A program made the position numbers and the translations under genes. The notes below the pieces were generated by a model. It made no database searches, had not been told where the DNA came from, and saw nothing but the letters and a program-made list of their open reading frames with translations. Shown here one piece after another: positions 7,201 through 16,300 of a stretch of 32,057 nt of DNA (position 1 is its first letter; each line of letters opens with the position of its first letter). Location: positions 1 through 32,057 of the IMG/VR virus record IMGVR_UViG_3300009436_000066; one strand, given 5' to 3'. The DNA is from a virus.

Positions 7201-10200
7201 AGCAGTTGGACTATTAGCAGAAGTGCTGATGCCTGATACGATAACAATGCTGCGTTCAGATAAACCATCAACAAGCGAGTCGGTGTTATCAAGTGCGCCT
7301 GTGCTATTGATAGTTCTTTCGGCAAGGGCGACAACCTCTGATGGGGTTGACTGCATGCTACTAGAAGAAGTTATTATGTTCTCTGCGACTGCTGCTACCG
7401 TTGATGGGTCGCTAAGTAATACGCCTTGAGCGTTTATCGTTCTTTCCGCAACACCGCCAATCAGCGCATCGCTTGCTTTCGCAATTGCAACTCCAGTGAA
7501 ACTTCTGTTGATGACTGCTGTAACAATAGAGGGAGTACATTGCAGATTCGCGAATAGATTGTTAATTCCGTTTTCTGCCACACCCGTTATCTTAGAGGGT
7601 TGCGCTTGCAAGTAACCTACTGCCCACGCACCGCGAACTGCACTTCCACTGACGGCAACATCTTGTGCCGCGACTGGTGCGTATTCCATTCCTTTCGGAG
7701 ATTGAATAGTAAGAGTTGTTACTGGTTCTTGTAAGTTTGCAGCATTAGGTAGAGTTATCGTTCCGTTTGCGTTGTAAACTGGTACGCCTGTTATCGTAGC
7801 GCAATACCAAGCGTTTCTTGTAGCGTTCCAATGCATACCCTTAGATGAGGAAGTTCCTGAATTTCTCAGATAAGAGTTGTAGTTAGTGTTATAGGTAAAT
7901 ATCCAATCGCCACCAGACTCTGAAACTGTCCCGCCAAATATCGCTGGCATCAGTTCGCCATTGTATGCAGAGTTACTCATCCCACTCAGTACTGGATATC
8001 TAGGAGTGTAAGACCCTGTGCGAGATGTATAGGTGACCTTGGGCGATACGTCAGAAGGTCCGTATGCAGTCTCACCTGTACCTTCTGGCCAACCATTTAT
8101 GTTGGGAAGTTGATTGATACCCCTTTCACTTATTCCAGAAACTTCGGAAGCATCTCCCTTTATGTTTCCAGTAACAGTGATGATATTTTCAGAGACACCT
8201 TGAACTTGTGATACCGCTGATACTAAATTGCCTACTAATACTACAACGGTTCTTTCAGCGATACCAGATGCAGTTGAAACATCGTCTGGCATATTAACAC
8301 CAGACTCAACTACTACGAGGCGTTCTGCTTCGCCAACAATACTTGATACTTCTGTTTCTAGTATTCCTATGCCTGTAATAATATTTTCTGCAAGTCCAAC
8401 AACAGTAACATCACTTGATTCGAGTCCATCTAATAAGACATTAGATGCTCTAACACCAAGTCCTGAGATGATAGAGTCTGTGCTTTCGAGTTGACCACTT
8501 GAAGTTATTTCGTTCTCTGCCAATCCTACAACCACAACCTCGGTTGACTCTAGAGTAGCGGAACCATTTACTTTTCTCTCTGCTATGGATTCAACTAATC
8601 CATCGGATGCTTTAGGCGTTCCGACAGCATTTATTATTCTCTCGGATAGTCCAGCAACCACCGCATCCGTTGATACGAGTGTGCCACTTGAAGTTATTTC
8701 ATTCTCTGCCAATCCGTCAACTACAGATGCACTTGAAACAAGCGCGGCAGTAGCACCGTTTTGGTCTATGGTTCTTTCAGCAAAACCTTGCAGCACGACA
8801 GGGAAAGTGTCTAGGGTGATATTCATCACTATTGTTCGTTTAGATAGACCCGTAACACTAGACGGTTCAATCTGCGTCAAACCAGTAGCAACAATAATGT
8901 TTTCCGCGACACCTAAGACATTTGATTCGGTTGATGTCAATGCAGCACTTTGTGTAACAACCTTTCTCTCTCCCCTTGCGGAGAAGATGGTGGACGGTTG
9001 AACCTGTGCGATACCAGTAGCAACAATAATGTTTTCGGATGTTCCAACAACAGTTGATGCTTCACTAACAATCCCAACCGATGGGTTGATAATTCTTTCC
9101 GATAGACCAGCAATAATAGATGGCGTTGATACTAAGGATGCAGAAGCGGTGTTGATAACTTCGCCCAGACCAACAACTTCTACCGCATCGCTGACCAGAA
9201 TTCCCGAACCGACTATTAAGTTTTCGGAGACACCAACGACACTGGATGCCTGAGATACAATCACCACAGATGTGACTAGTATTCTCTCGCTTAGTGCATC
9301 AACTAGCGCGTCAGAGGCAACCAGTGATGCCGTAGCACCCCTCTGGTCTATGGTTCTCTCTGCTATTGCATCGACTATGGATGGTTGAGATTCTAATACG
9401 CCAGTGCCAGGGATAGCATTTTCGGATAGACCAATGACTGTAGATGCTTGTGCTTCTATTGAGGCATCAATAACCTTTCTTCTAATTCCAAGTCCTTGAA
9501 CTTCGGATGGATGAGATACAAGCGCACCAGCATCAGACTCAGTTTCTCTTTCAGCAGTACCGACTATTGTAGAACTTTGCGCTTGCAGGATTCCCGTTCC
9601 GTTTATGGCATTTTCGGATAGACCCGTAACTATTGATGCGCTTGTTTCTAATGCGCCTGTTGCAGTGATGACATTCTCAGCAACACCAGACACGCTTGCT
9701 ATCTCAACTTCAAGTGTTCCGCTAGAGTTTATGATTCTCTCAGAGGCACCCTCAATAGTTGCGGCACTTGATATTAATGTGCCAGTGCCTGGAATAACGT
9801 TCTCAACAGTTCCAAGGACGGTCGCGTCTTGAGATTGTATTGATGCTGATATTGTGACTGTTCTCAGTCCAGAACCACCGACTGTCGATTCTTCAGATTG
9901 TAATGTTCCAGAAGCAGTGTTGACGACTTCACCCAGTCCACCAACTATTGATGCGCTTGTTTGCAGCGCACCCGAAGCAAGAATTGCATTTTCAGATAGA
10001 CCAACAACGATGGAGGAAGTAGATGTTAATGCACCAGATGCCGCGATAACATTTTCGGATAGACCGACAACAGTTGATGCCTGTGCCTTCAATAGTCCAT
10101 CTGCAAAGAAGGTTGACTTTTGTCCGTCACCCTCAACACGGGCATCGAATACATAGAGAGTTCCGATTCCTACAACTTGTCGGTTTGATTCACCAGAGAC

Positions 10201-12387
10201 ATTCGCATCTTCAACCTGGGAAATACCAGTAGCATAGTCAGTGAAAGCGGATGCGCCAATAACGAATGATTGCTGTGATACAAGTGTACCGTTGCCCGTA
10301 ACAATATTCTCAGAGGTTCCAGTGACGGACACTGGTTGCATTACCAGTTCAGATATTATTACATATGTATGGACTCCAAGACCACTGGCGTTGGCATCAC
10401 CCACATCTATTACACCAGTCCCAGAAACGGTTCTCTTTGTTTGACCGACAACTTCTGATGACTGCGTGTCCAGTGTTCCAGTTACATTCACTGTTCTTTC
10501 GGATGCACCGAGAACTGTTGATGCTTGTGCTTCAGGTGTTCCAGAACCAGTTGTAATGTTGTCAGATGTGGCGACAACAGTTGATGCTTGTGATTGCAGT
10601 GTTCCTGATGATACTACCGTTCTTTTTATCGTAGCGACAACAGTTGATGCTTGTGCTTCAAGTGTTCCAGAACCAGTTGTAATGTTTTCGGATGTTCCAA
10701 CAACAGTTGACGCTTGTGCTTCCAATGTTCCAGAGGAAGTCATTATTCTTTCAGATAGACCAACAACTTCTGATAACTGTGCTTCCAATGTCCCAGAGGA
10801 AGTCATTATTCTTTCAGATAGACCCTCAACTATTGATACTTGTGATTCTAATGTTCCAGAAGCAATTTCAGCAGGTGCGCCTGTAGCAGACCCATCAACA
10901 TTAGACACTTGTGATTCTAATGTTGCAGTAGAAGTTATCTTTCTTTCAGATAGACCATCAACTATTGATACTTGTGATTCTAATGTTCCAGAAGCATTTA
11001 TTGCGGGTGTGACTCCAGCAGAACCATCAACTATTGATGCTTGTGCTTCTAATGTTCCAGAAGCAGATGTTACTGGTGTGCTTCCACCTACTCCAGATAC
11101 ATCAACAACCTGTGCTTCCAGTATTCCTGAACCAGTTTTAATGTTATCAGATGTAGCAACAACAGTTGATGCTTGTGATTGCAGTGTTCCAGTAGAAGTT
11201 ATCTTTCTTTCTGATGAACCACCTACCGTTGATGCTTGTGATTCTACAACACCAGTCCCTGTTTTAGAGTTTTCGGATAGTCCATCAACTTCTGATACCT
11301 GTGCTTCCAGAGTTCCACTTGAAGTTACACTTCTCTCAGAGAGACCATTTACTGTGGCGACTTCTGCTTGGAGACTTCCACTACCAACTGTAATATTATC
11401 AGATATAGCAGTGATAGTTGATGATTGCGCTTCCAACGCCCCGCTTGATATCAACTTTCTTTCAGAAGAACCGCCAACTGTTGATACTTGTGATTCTACT
11501 ACACCAATCGCTGTCTTAGAGTTTTCAGCAATAGAAGAAACCCCAGATGCTTGCACTTCCAGTGCGCCAGAACCTGTATGGTTATCTACAGCAAGACCAC
11601 TAACCGTTGACGCTTGCGCTTCAAGAGTTCCCGAACCAGTTATTGCGGGTGTGGTTGCAGCAGAACCATCGACTGTCGATACTTGTGCTTGTAGTGTTCC
11701 AGAACCGACACGCATTGGTTCAGATACACCAACTATCAATGATGCTTGCGCCTCTAGTATTCCTGATGCTGACATCTCTCTTTCAGATGCGCCCACAACG
11801 GTAACAATCTGTGCTGCCAGTATTCCAGAACCAGTTATTGCGGGTGTGGTTGCAGCAGAACCAGCGACCTCTGATACCTGTGCTTCCAGTGTGCCTGTTG
11901 AGGTCATCTCTCTTTCTGATGAACCACCTACTGTTGATGCTTGCGACTCGGTAACACCAGTTCCTGTTTTAGAGTTTTCAGCAGTAGAAGAAACTTCGGA
12001 GACTTGTGCCTGTAATCCACCTGTTGCTATCTTAGAGTTTTCGGCAGAACCACCTACTGTTGATGCCTGTGCTTCCAGTGTGCCTGACGCAGTTATGATA
12101 TTTTCTGCTGCACCGACAACAGTAGATGCTTGTGCTTCTAGTGTGCCTGATGCAGTGAATGTTTCGGATACCGATGCTGCACCAACCACTGTTGATACTT
12201 GGTCTTGGAGTTGTCCTGACGCTGATCCACCAGCAGCTCTGATGCCGACATAGAAACCACTCGACAAGACTTCTACATAGTTGGAACCATCCTCAACATA
12301 AACATAACCGTTGTCACTGGTGTAACTTAGACCAGTTGTCGCGGATGCTTGCGCTTGAGGTGTTCCTGATGCTGAATGATCGGCCAA
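4240..12387 (-). CDS. Giant repetitive fibre protein (2715 residues)
   Basis: An 8.1-kb gene built from a 21-residue unit, consensus SGTLEAQASTVVGLSE followed by four or five variable residues. By eye there are about 90-100 copies. Three non-repeat inserts interrupt them near residues 1425-1580, 1717-1841 and 1980-2195; a short one (NGYVYVEDGSNYVEVLSSG) lies near residues 25-55. N-terminal units are the most alike; later ones form subfamilies such as GLSERIINADGAMDTT and DEGDLTCSPSLVV. The last 21 residues are highly basic (KRAFRIRKPKTRR, then ILSRRTIK). The start is TTG at 12387: an in-frame TAA lies three codons upstream, no ATG is nearby, and AGAG precedes it. A late promoter lies 36 bases upstream. 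It has no signal peptide or enzyme motif. A long tail fibre is the likeliest role; the repeat fold is unknown to me. Confidence 0.88.
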   Translation of the reverse strand: MADHSASGTPQAQASATTGLSYTSDNGYVYVEDGSNYVEVLSSGFYVGIRAAGGSASGQLQDQVSTVVGAASVSETFTASGTLEAQASTVVGAAENIITASGTLEAQASTVGGSAENSKIATGGLQAQVSEVSSTAENSKTGTGVTESQASTVGGSSEREMTSTGTLEAQVSEVAGSAATTPAITGSGILAAQIVTVVGASEREMSASGILEAQASLIVGVSEPMRVGSGTLQAQVSTVDGSAATTPAITGSGTLEAQASTVSGLAVDNHTGSGALEVQASGVSSIAENSKTAIGVVESQVSTVGGSSERKLISSGALEAQSSTITAISDNITVGSGSLQAEVATVNGLSERSVTSSGTLEAQVSEVDGLSENSKTGTGVVESQASTVGGSSERKITSTGTLQSQASTVVATSDNIKTGSGILEAQVVDVSGVGGSTPVTSASGTLEAQASIVDGSAGVTPAINASGTLESQVSIVDGLSERKITSTATLESQVSNVDGSATGAPAEIASGTLESQVSIVEGLSERIMTSSGTLEAQLSEVVGLSERIMTSSGTLEAQASTVVGTSENITTGSGTLEAQASTVVATIKRTVVSSGTLQSQASTVVATSDNITTGSGTPEAQASTVLGASERTVNVTGTLDTQSSEVVGQTKRTVSGTGVIDVGDANASGLGVHTYVIISELVMQPVSVTGTSENIVTGNGTLVSQQSFVIGASAFTDYATGISQVEDANVSGESNRQVVGIGTLYVFDARVEGDGQKSTFFADGLLKAQASTVVGLSENVIAASGALTSTSSIVVGLSENAILASGALQTSASIVGGLGEVVNTASGTLQSEESTVGGSGLRTVTISASIQSQDATVLGTVENVIPGTGTLISSAATIEGASERIINSSGTLEVEIASVSGVAENVITATGALETSASIVTGLSENAINGTGILQAQSSTIVGTAERETESDAGALVSHPSEVQGLGIRRKVIDASIEAQASTVIGLSENAIPGTGVLESQPSIVDAIAERTIDQRGATASLVASDALVDALSERILVTSVVIVSQASSVVGVSENLIVGSGILVSDAVEVVGLGEVINTASASLVSTPSIIAGLSERIINPSVGIVSEASTVVGTSENIIVATGIAQVQPSTIFSARGERKVVTQSAALTSTESNVLGVAENIIVATGLTQIEPSSVTGLSKRTIVMNITLDTFPVVLQGFAERTIDQNGATAALVSSASVVDGLAENEITSSGTLVSTDAVVAGLSERIINAVGTPKASDGLVESIAERKVNGSATLESTEVVVVGLAENEITSSGQLESTDSIISGLGVRASNVLLDGLESSDVTVVGLAENIITGIGILETEVSSIVGEAERLVVVESGVNMPDDVSTASGIAERTVVVLVGNLVSAVSQVQGVSENIITVTGNIKGDASEVSGISERGINQLPNINGWPEGTGETAYGPSDVSPKVTYTSRTGSYTPRYPVLSGMSNSAYNGELMPAIFGGTVSESGGDWIFTYNTNYNSYLRNSGTSSSKGMHWNATRNAWYCATITGVPVYNANGTITLPNAANLQEPVTTLTIQSPKGMEYAPVAAQDVAVSGSAVRGAWAVGYLQAQPSKITGVAENGINNLFANLQCTPSIVTAVINRSFTGVAIAKASDALIGGVAERTINAQGVLLSDPSTVAAVAENIITSSSSMQSTPSEVVALAERTINSTGALDNTDSLVDGLSERSIVIVSGISTSANSPTASSTISYSGTNLTLSGYQSQYGLNGTYALTDKRMSIEYTPNPVYQEDGLYQIWQLEVNSSNFNIIVWNDREDLWMVSVGGSVDARTVVAGDSLGNGTNYSIGSATTSTGGGPSTTDALVSGVAEVINTVDSADLTSTPALIVGLSERIINADGAMDTTGSLVTGLSERTINSTGAMTSSESLVTGLSERIINADGAMDTSDSLVAGLSERTINSTGVMDTTESLITGLGEVINTVDEGDLTCSPSLVVALAERTVNKLDVPFVYQQDTNTRGQLPTDWTSGQDFEISFKWVVKAWSTSSYRYLISQTSNIAGSFSLNVTGINNPQTQQFDEMLVVRYYTGTTFRTAEIQIPTLVNSTVDVTISNTSAGLVMTAGGISTGLKPAAAYARIRSIGGLGSSPTLPQIIFDMKFVDNTTSSNTLVYPMDNGSVNKFFAYNSVGAAVTSQNITIANYDSTNWIGGIIPDINVAPALVSGLGVRHSNSLGTPTLSAQPATIDGLSERSIVEVDATPKAQDATIVSVGVRTSNALDATPKAQPATVVGLSENTITGAGVLVSQQSVIVGLSENIIPGTGVLDTTESLSTGVAERIIRPAISLEAGLSTTAAVTKRSLFPIAATVISQPSIVVGDVERVLFGTGVLTVVESQVTGLGEVINTARGDISPSDALAVGAGFRTANGLATPLQASPSTTTGLGEVINTVDEGDLTCSPSLIVGNGVRVSNDLSADVKAQPAIAVGLSERIIRPQVSLTSTASLVTGLGEVINTVDEGDIICSPSLVVGNGVRHANSLSADTQAQPATVDGLSERTIVEIEADLSDGDVSVSATSGNGERKLITSRAKVVCEPSGVVGAGFRTSNSLATPIVVDDASVTGLSERIITVTGSLVSTDVEMTGLSERIITGAGNVVAQDCVVNSLSERSSTGSGVLNTTDSIVIGTVERTVTGSGILESDDSSITAIVYQNIIEQDAIPTKRAFRIRKPKTRRILSRRTIK
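5800..6440 (-). other. Insert 3 of the giant protein: LamG-like module
   Basis: Around residues 1980-2195 the repeats give way to a globular beta-rich domain: WTSGQDFEISFKWVV, a central RYYTGTTFRTAEIQIP, then IIFDMKFVDN and LVYPMDNGSVNKFFAYNSVG. The end of the module matches two modules in the wedge protein at 25306-27696 (YPMREGSGDIFKAY and YPMQDGTGTTMLAY). The strand pattern suggests a concanavalin/LamG-like jelly roll, a fold that often binds sugars. Confidence 0.6.
6865..7235 (-). other. Insert 2 of the giant protein: unknown small domain
   Basis: Residues of about 1717-1841 contain no repeats. They read as a compact beta domain: LTLSGYQSQYGLNGTYALTD, then YQIWQLEVNSSNFNIIVWND and REDLWMVSVGG. 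The pattern 'GLNGTY ... W.L......IIVWN....W.VS' suggests a small domain of the kind found in phage and marine bacterial surface proteins. I cannot name the family. Confidence 0.5.
7650..8110 (-). other. Insert 1 of the giant protein: unknown small domain
   Basis: Residues of about 1425-1580 form a non-repeat block with GDWIFTYNTNYNSYLRNSG, KGMHWNATRNAWYC and YNANGTITLPNAANLQEPVT. The mix of Trp, Tyr and Asn differs sharply from the Ser/Thr/Val/Gly repeats around it. It looks like a separately acquired ligand-binding or spacer domain; the family is unknown to me. Confidence 0.5.
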
Positions 12388-12396
12388 GGCGAATTA

Positions 12397-12400
12397 CTCT
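12397..12400 (-). promoter_or_regulatory. Ribosome site supporting the TTG start of the giant gene
   Basis: AGAG on the minus strand lies 9 bases before the TTG at 12387. An in-frame TAA lies at 12396-12394, and the only codons between it and the TTG are TTC and GCC, so TTG is the only plausible start near the promoter. Confidence 0.55.
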
Positions 12401-12422
12401 ATTATTATTAGAATGCTGGTTT

Positions 12423-12430
12423 TATTTATA
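12423..12430 (-). promoter_or_regulatory. T4-type late promoter of the giant gene
   Basis: A perfect GTATAAATAAA on the minus strand. Transcription would begin near 12417, giving a leader of about 30 bases before the TTG start of the giant gene. Confidence 0.85.
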
Positions 12431-12433
12431 CTC

Positions 12434-12462
12434 TTTTAGATGGCAGTGTCTCGCCATCAAAA
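12434..12462 (-). other. Hairpin between two late genes
   Basis: GATGGC and GCCATC pair around an 8-base loop, extended by TTTT against AAAA across one bulged base. It lies between the stop at 12470 and the late promoter at 12423-12430. No T run follows it, so it is not a standard intrinsic terminator. It might act in mRNA processing or stability, or have no role. Confidence 0.4.
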
Positions 12463-12469
12463 TAAATAA

Positions 12470-13072
12470 TTAGAGATTATCGACCTGAGTCTGAAGCGTA
12501 ACGATCATCGCCTTCAGTTCATTGATCGCCCCTGCTACGTCTTTTGCTGTAGTATTAACGCTTGCAGATGGCATAGTGATTGTGCCTGTGAAAGTAGCGT
12601 CTGTGCCATTAGTTCCATCCAGAACTACGACATCATTAACGCCTGATCTTATTGTTAGGTTGCCACCGTTATTTCTCAAGACTCCGTATGTTGCACCATC
12701 AGATTTCAAGACAACGTTGAATAGATTATCTTTTGAATCTAAAATCAGACCACCAGTTTCGCCTGTCGCAGTTATTTGAACATCATTACCTATGACATTG
12801 GTGTTCACGGAAGAAGTTATGTTTGTGTTAACGCTGTTGACATTGAACTCAGAAGATGTATTGAATGTGGCGACTACTGCACTTGTGATGACAGTACCTG
12901 AGTATGTCCAATTGGAATTCACACCATTAGTGTAGATATTCGTAAAATTTTCTGTGGCAGAACTTAAAAACGTATTATTAGAATCCACATCAGCAACAAA
13001 CAATACAAGTTTTTCAACTTGCTGGTTCATTGTATCAACTGTTTTAAACTCTGGGTAGTCTATTATGGCCAT
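12470..13072 (-). CDS. Short fibre-like structural protein
   Basis: A 200-residue protein. The N-terminus (IIDYPEFKTVDTMNQQVEKL) looks helical. The middle is Asn/Thr/Ser/Val-rich with short beta repeats (NVNSVNTNITSSVNTNVIGN), then LILDSKDNLFNVVLKSDG and LTIRSGVNDVVVLDG as in trimeric fibre shafts. The C-terminus (AGAINELKAMIVTLQTQVDNL) is a short coiled coil that could trimerise it. The ATG starts one base after the stop of the preceding small gene, so coupling is likely. It has no S74 domain. A short tail fibre or fibre-adaptor role is plausible but unproven; no specific family is recognised. Confidence 0.75.
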   Translation of the reverse strand: MAIIDYPEFKTVDTMNQQVEKLVLFVADVDSNNTFLSSATENFTNIYTNGVNSNWTYSGTVITSAVVATFNTSSEFNVNSVNTNITSSVNTNVIGNDVQITATGETGGLILDSKDNLFNVVLKSDGATYGVLRNNGGNLTIRSGVNDVVVLDGTNGTDATFTGTITMPSASVNTTAKDVAGAINELKAMIVTLQTQVDNL

Positions 13073-13073
13073 A

Positions 13074-13301
13074 TTACTTCTCTAATAATTGTTTTAAGAG
13101 TGACTTGATATCTTCCATATCTTCTTTAAGATTTTCGATATCAGTTTTTATTTTAATGCTTTCTGCTTTGCTTTTGAGTTTAGATGCCTTCCTTTTCCGC
13201 GCAGCATTTATCTCATTAACGTTAGTATTTAGTATAGTTCCACGCTCCACATTTTTTACAATGTGGGCGTGTCCCTCAACCTTCTTATAATCATCACTCA
13301 T
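13074..13301 (-). CDS. Small coiled-coil phage protein
   Basis: A 75-residue, highly charged protein beginning MSDDYKKVEGHAHIVKNVERGTI. The N-terminal part (VEGH.H.V..V..G.I.NTN) resembles a small protein often seen beside structural genes in T4-like marine phages. Residues of about 32-75 are Lys/Glu-rich and predicted helical, ending in a heptad-like coiled coil (IENLKEDMEDIKSLLKQLLEK). Its ATG shares a base with the TAA of the 1902-residue gene (TAATG), and its stop lies one base before the next ATG, so it is tightly coupled on both sides. It may be an assembly factor or a small virion component; the function is unknown. Confidence 0.8.
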   Translation of the reverse strand: MSDDYKKVEGHAHIVKNVERGTILNTNVNEINAARKRKASKLKSKAESIKIKTDIENLKEDMEDIKSLLKQLLEK

Positions 13302-16300
13302 TATATAAGTGCGATAGCGCGGATCGATCCTATCACTGGAATCTCACAAGTGTTTGTGGTCTTCATAACAACCTTCAACTGGAAGGATGTAAAGTCATCA
13401 AGGTCGCCATTAACACCACCCAAAAGATAACGATACTCAGAGTAGAAAAGATTTAGAGGATCGTATGTTAACGCCTCAAACTTATCATCTGGAGGACTGT
13501 TATCAGGTGTTGCTGCTATCCAAGTGACACCGTAGATATCATCGTCCCCATTCGACAAACGATAGTAGAGGTCAAAGGATGCAGATGGTGGTTTGTTGAT
13601 ATCAACAAACACCTTGATACCACTTGCTGCTAGATCAAGAACAACGGGTTTGGTGATCTGCTTTGATGGACTTGAACCAGATTGTGGATTTGTCTCAGGG
13701 ACAAAGAAGAACGGTTTGTTCTGCACTGCGTTACCAGACTCTCCTGCACTATCAACTTGGTTATCTATCTGGAAGTTCTGCATAGTAAAGTTACATTTCT
13801 GTAGGTCAATGATAGGCGAAACATCAGACACATATCCATCTGCTTGTTGCTGTGGAGTCGTGTTACCGAAAGTAGATGTTATCGTGCTTTTCATATTAGC
13901 AGACAAAACTATTGACGGACCATTTGCAGATTGAGCATCCAATTCCATATCAGAGTCACCAAGCAACCTTGGGTTGCTGTAATATATTGGTGCGTTATTT
14001 CTGATTGTCGTAACTCCTCCTCTCGCAAATCTTGGGTCATTCGCACCAGACAAGGATAACTTAGACAGAGAGTTGCCAGACATAAAGTCGCCTTCATAGT
14101 TTATTGAAGTCCCTTCAAAGTCTAGTGATGTAAAGTTCATCAATGCTCGGTCAAAGTTGAAAGCATTGTTTGTCTCACAGACAGTTTCTCCAAATACACC
14201 AGCAGATGTAAACGTGCCTCCATTTGGGACGTTAACAAAGTATCCAGCAGCATCTGCCTCATTGACAACGTTGTCCTTATTCAGTATCTGACTGCCAGTA
14301 AGACCAAGGTAATCCTTCGCATCTATTAACCCAGTCAGTGCAACAGAGTCTCCAATACCAAGACCGTGTGCAAACTGATTGACACGGAAGCGAGTAAAGT
14401 CGGCAGAGTCAACAGACATCATCAGTTGGTTGTGAACAAACTTAGGATAGGTAGAGTTGTAAAAGTTTACGTTACCCTCAGATTTGAACTTGGCGGTGTG
14501 GATTCTATATGCCATGTTCTGATCTTGTTGTGCTGTCCAAGTTGAACCATTCTGTGACAAGAACAAGGAACCTGATGCTGGTTGCTTATTGATTCTGCTT
14601 GTAGTCTTACCAAGAACCAATCCATAAGTGGTAGAAACAAATGCTTCGTAGTTGTCACACTCTGCTAACAACACGATTGCGTATTCAGTCCCACCCGCAA
14701 GATAAACAGGTTCGTCAAACACAAAGGTTACAGGGTTGGCAAGAACATCATCAAGGTTTTCCAAGTCGGCAATATTGTTAACAACATCGTAACAATCGTC
14801 AGCAGACTTGTAAACTCTAAACTGTTCAGTAACAGGATGTGATTTTGGAACACCTGCTTCAGTCTCTCTTATTTGTAACTGGAGAGGTATGGCAGTTTGA
14901 GTTCCACCATTCTGATCGGTTACTGGAGCTCTCCTCAAGTACACATCAACCTTTGTTACAAATGCCCCAGGCAATCCTGTTCGTGCATCAATCTCAAAAG
15001 ACTGTGCAAGTGGGTCATACTTGTATACCGTAAATCCAGTATTACTTGTGTTAGTGGTTTGCGTTGTCCCAGCAATGTTCCTAGTGTATCTGCTTGTCTG
15101 TTGTTGAACTCGTACAAGTCCCATAGCAGGATAGGTCATAGACGCTCTTGAAAGTGCTTGCGATTCATCCGCGCCTTGTCCATTGACAGGAGAAACATCC
15201 AAGAGTTTCATCTGTAAGATTCCACCCCTAAATTTCCAACCTAATGCATCATAGACAGTTGGGTCTTTTATACTAGCACCTGTAGCAGATGATAATCGCT
15301 GCTGCTCATCGCCCCACTCTCTCCACTCTTCAAAAGATGAAAATGCGCGACCATTGTTAGAAGGGACTTTCCTATTGTTAGGTAGATAGAAAGAGTAATA
15401 CACTTCGCCCAGTCTATTCGTAACCAGATCACTAGAACCATCGGGAGCAGATAAAATATTAACGTTGACAGGTTGATAAGTTTTAAGATGATCGCCATCT
15501 TCTAAATGCTTATCGTATCGCGCTTCAGTCAGTGCATGACACCACTGAGACACATCAACGCCTTCAAAGTATGGCCAGTAGCGAGTATCTGGACGCAAAC
15601 CTTGCGCCTTACAGTAGATGGGTCGCGACCTAGCAAAAGGATACGCAACTACCATTCTTTCGTTCTTACGAGAAGTGAGAGTGGTTGTAGTCTTAATGTT
15701 CGATGATGTTCTTGAGAAACTTACACCGGCTCGGACTTTAAAGGAACTATTTCTCGGTGCATCCTTATTCATTATGTCTATGTCGTTTTGGACATTTCTT
15801 GCTGCCGCTTCTTCGGTCGCTGCCTCCAAAGACATCCCATCGTTATTGACGATATTGATAGGAAGAAGTCGCCTTACATTTCTGATAGTCGTTGTAATAT
15901 TGATATCAGGAAGATGAATATCGTCAAACCATAAGTCCCTCTCTGGAGATAGTTTCAAACTACCTTCGCCAGTGAAAACATTGAATGGGTTGACGTTGTA
16001 ATAACCACTCTCTTCGTAGTCAACGCCACCAGATTTCCAAGAGATAGATTGGTTTACTAATGACTCATCCAAAGTATCAACGTAGTCGAGATAGATAGTA
16101 TCACCAACATGCTTGTAGTTATTATTACCATCGTTGTTTAGTTTATCGTAGACAACCGCTCGACCCCTTTCGTATCCACCAGCGTTTGTGTCACCGCCTG
16201 AATCAAACATCAGCGAGACTGCTGCGCGAGCGTTCTTAGGTTCGATAGCGTAAGTAGTTTCCCCAGTTTGTAAAAGTGTTTGACCAACAAGGGCAAAGTC

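Larger units (their letters stand above)
4330..12330 (-). repeat. Array of about 63-bp coding repeats in the giant gene
   Basis: In-frame units of about 63 bases (variants of 60-69) run through the whole gene except the inserts. Some neighbours are nearly identical: two copies at 10722-10820 share a stretch encoding GLSERIMTSSGTLEAQ, and units at 10517-10563 and 10640-10686 differ by few bases. Near-identical longer blocks recur around 5080-5140 and 6465-6530 (NTVDEGDLTCSPSLVV). Confidence 0.9.

Noticed and set aside
10466-12253. Long plus-strand open frame (595 codons) opposite the giant gene, and similar ones at 4556-5539, 8585-9001 and 24187-25026
   Set aside because: These read antisense through the 63-bp repeats. 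The repeat length is a multiple of three and its codon use avoids stops on the opposite strand, so long open frames arise automatically. They have no ribosome sites or promoters and are confined to repeat arrays.
10400-12330. CRISPR-like look of regularly spaced repeats
   Set aside because: The units are in-frame coding repeats without gaps; the conserved and variable parts both encode protein, and no palindromic repeat or cas gene is present.
12434-12462. Hairpin as an intrinsic terminator
   Set aside because: The stem is reasonable, but no T run follows in either direction, so it is listed only as a hairpin.
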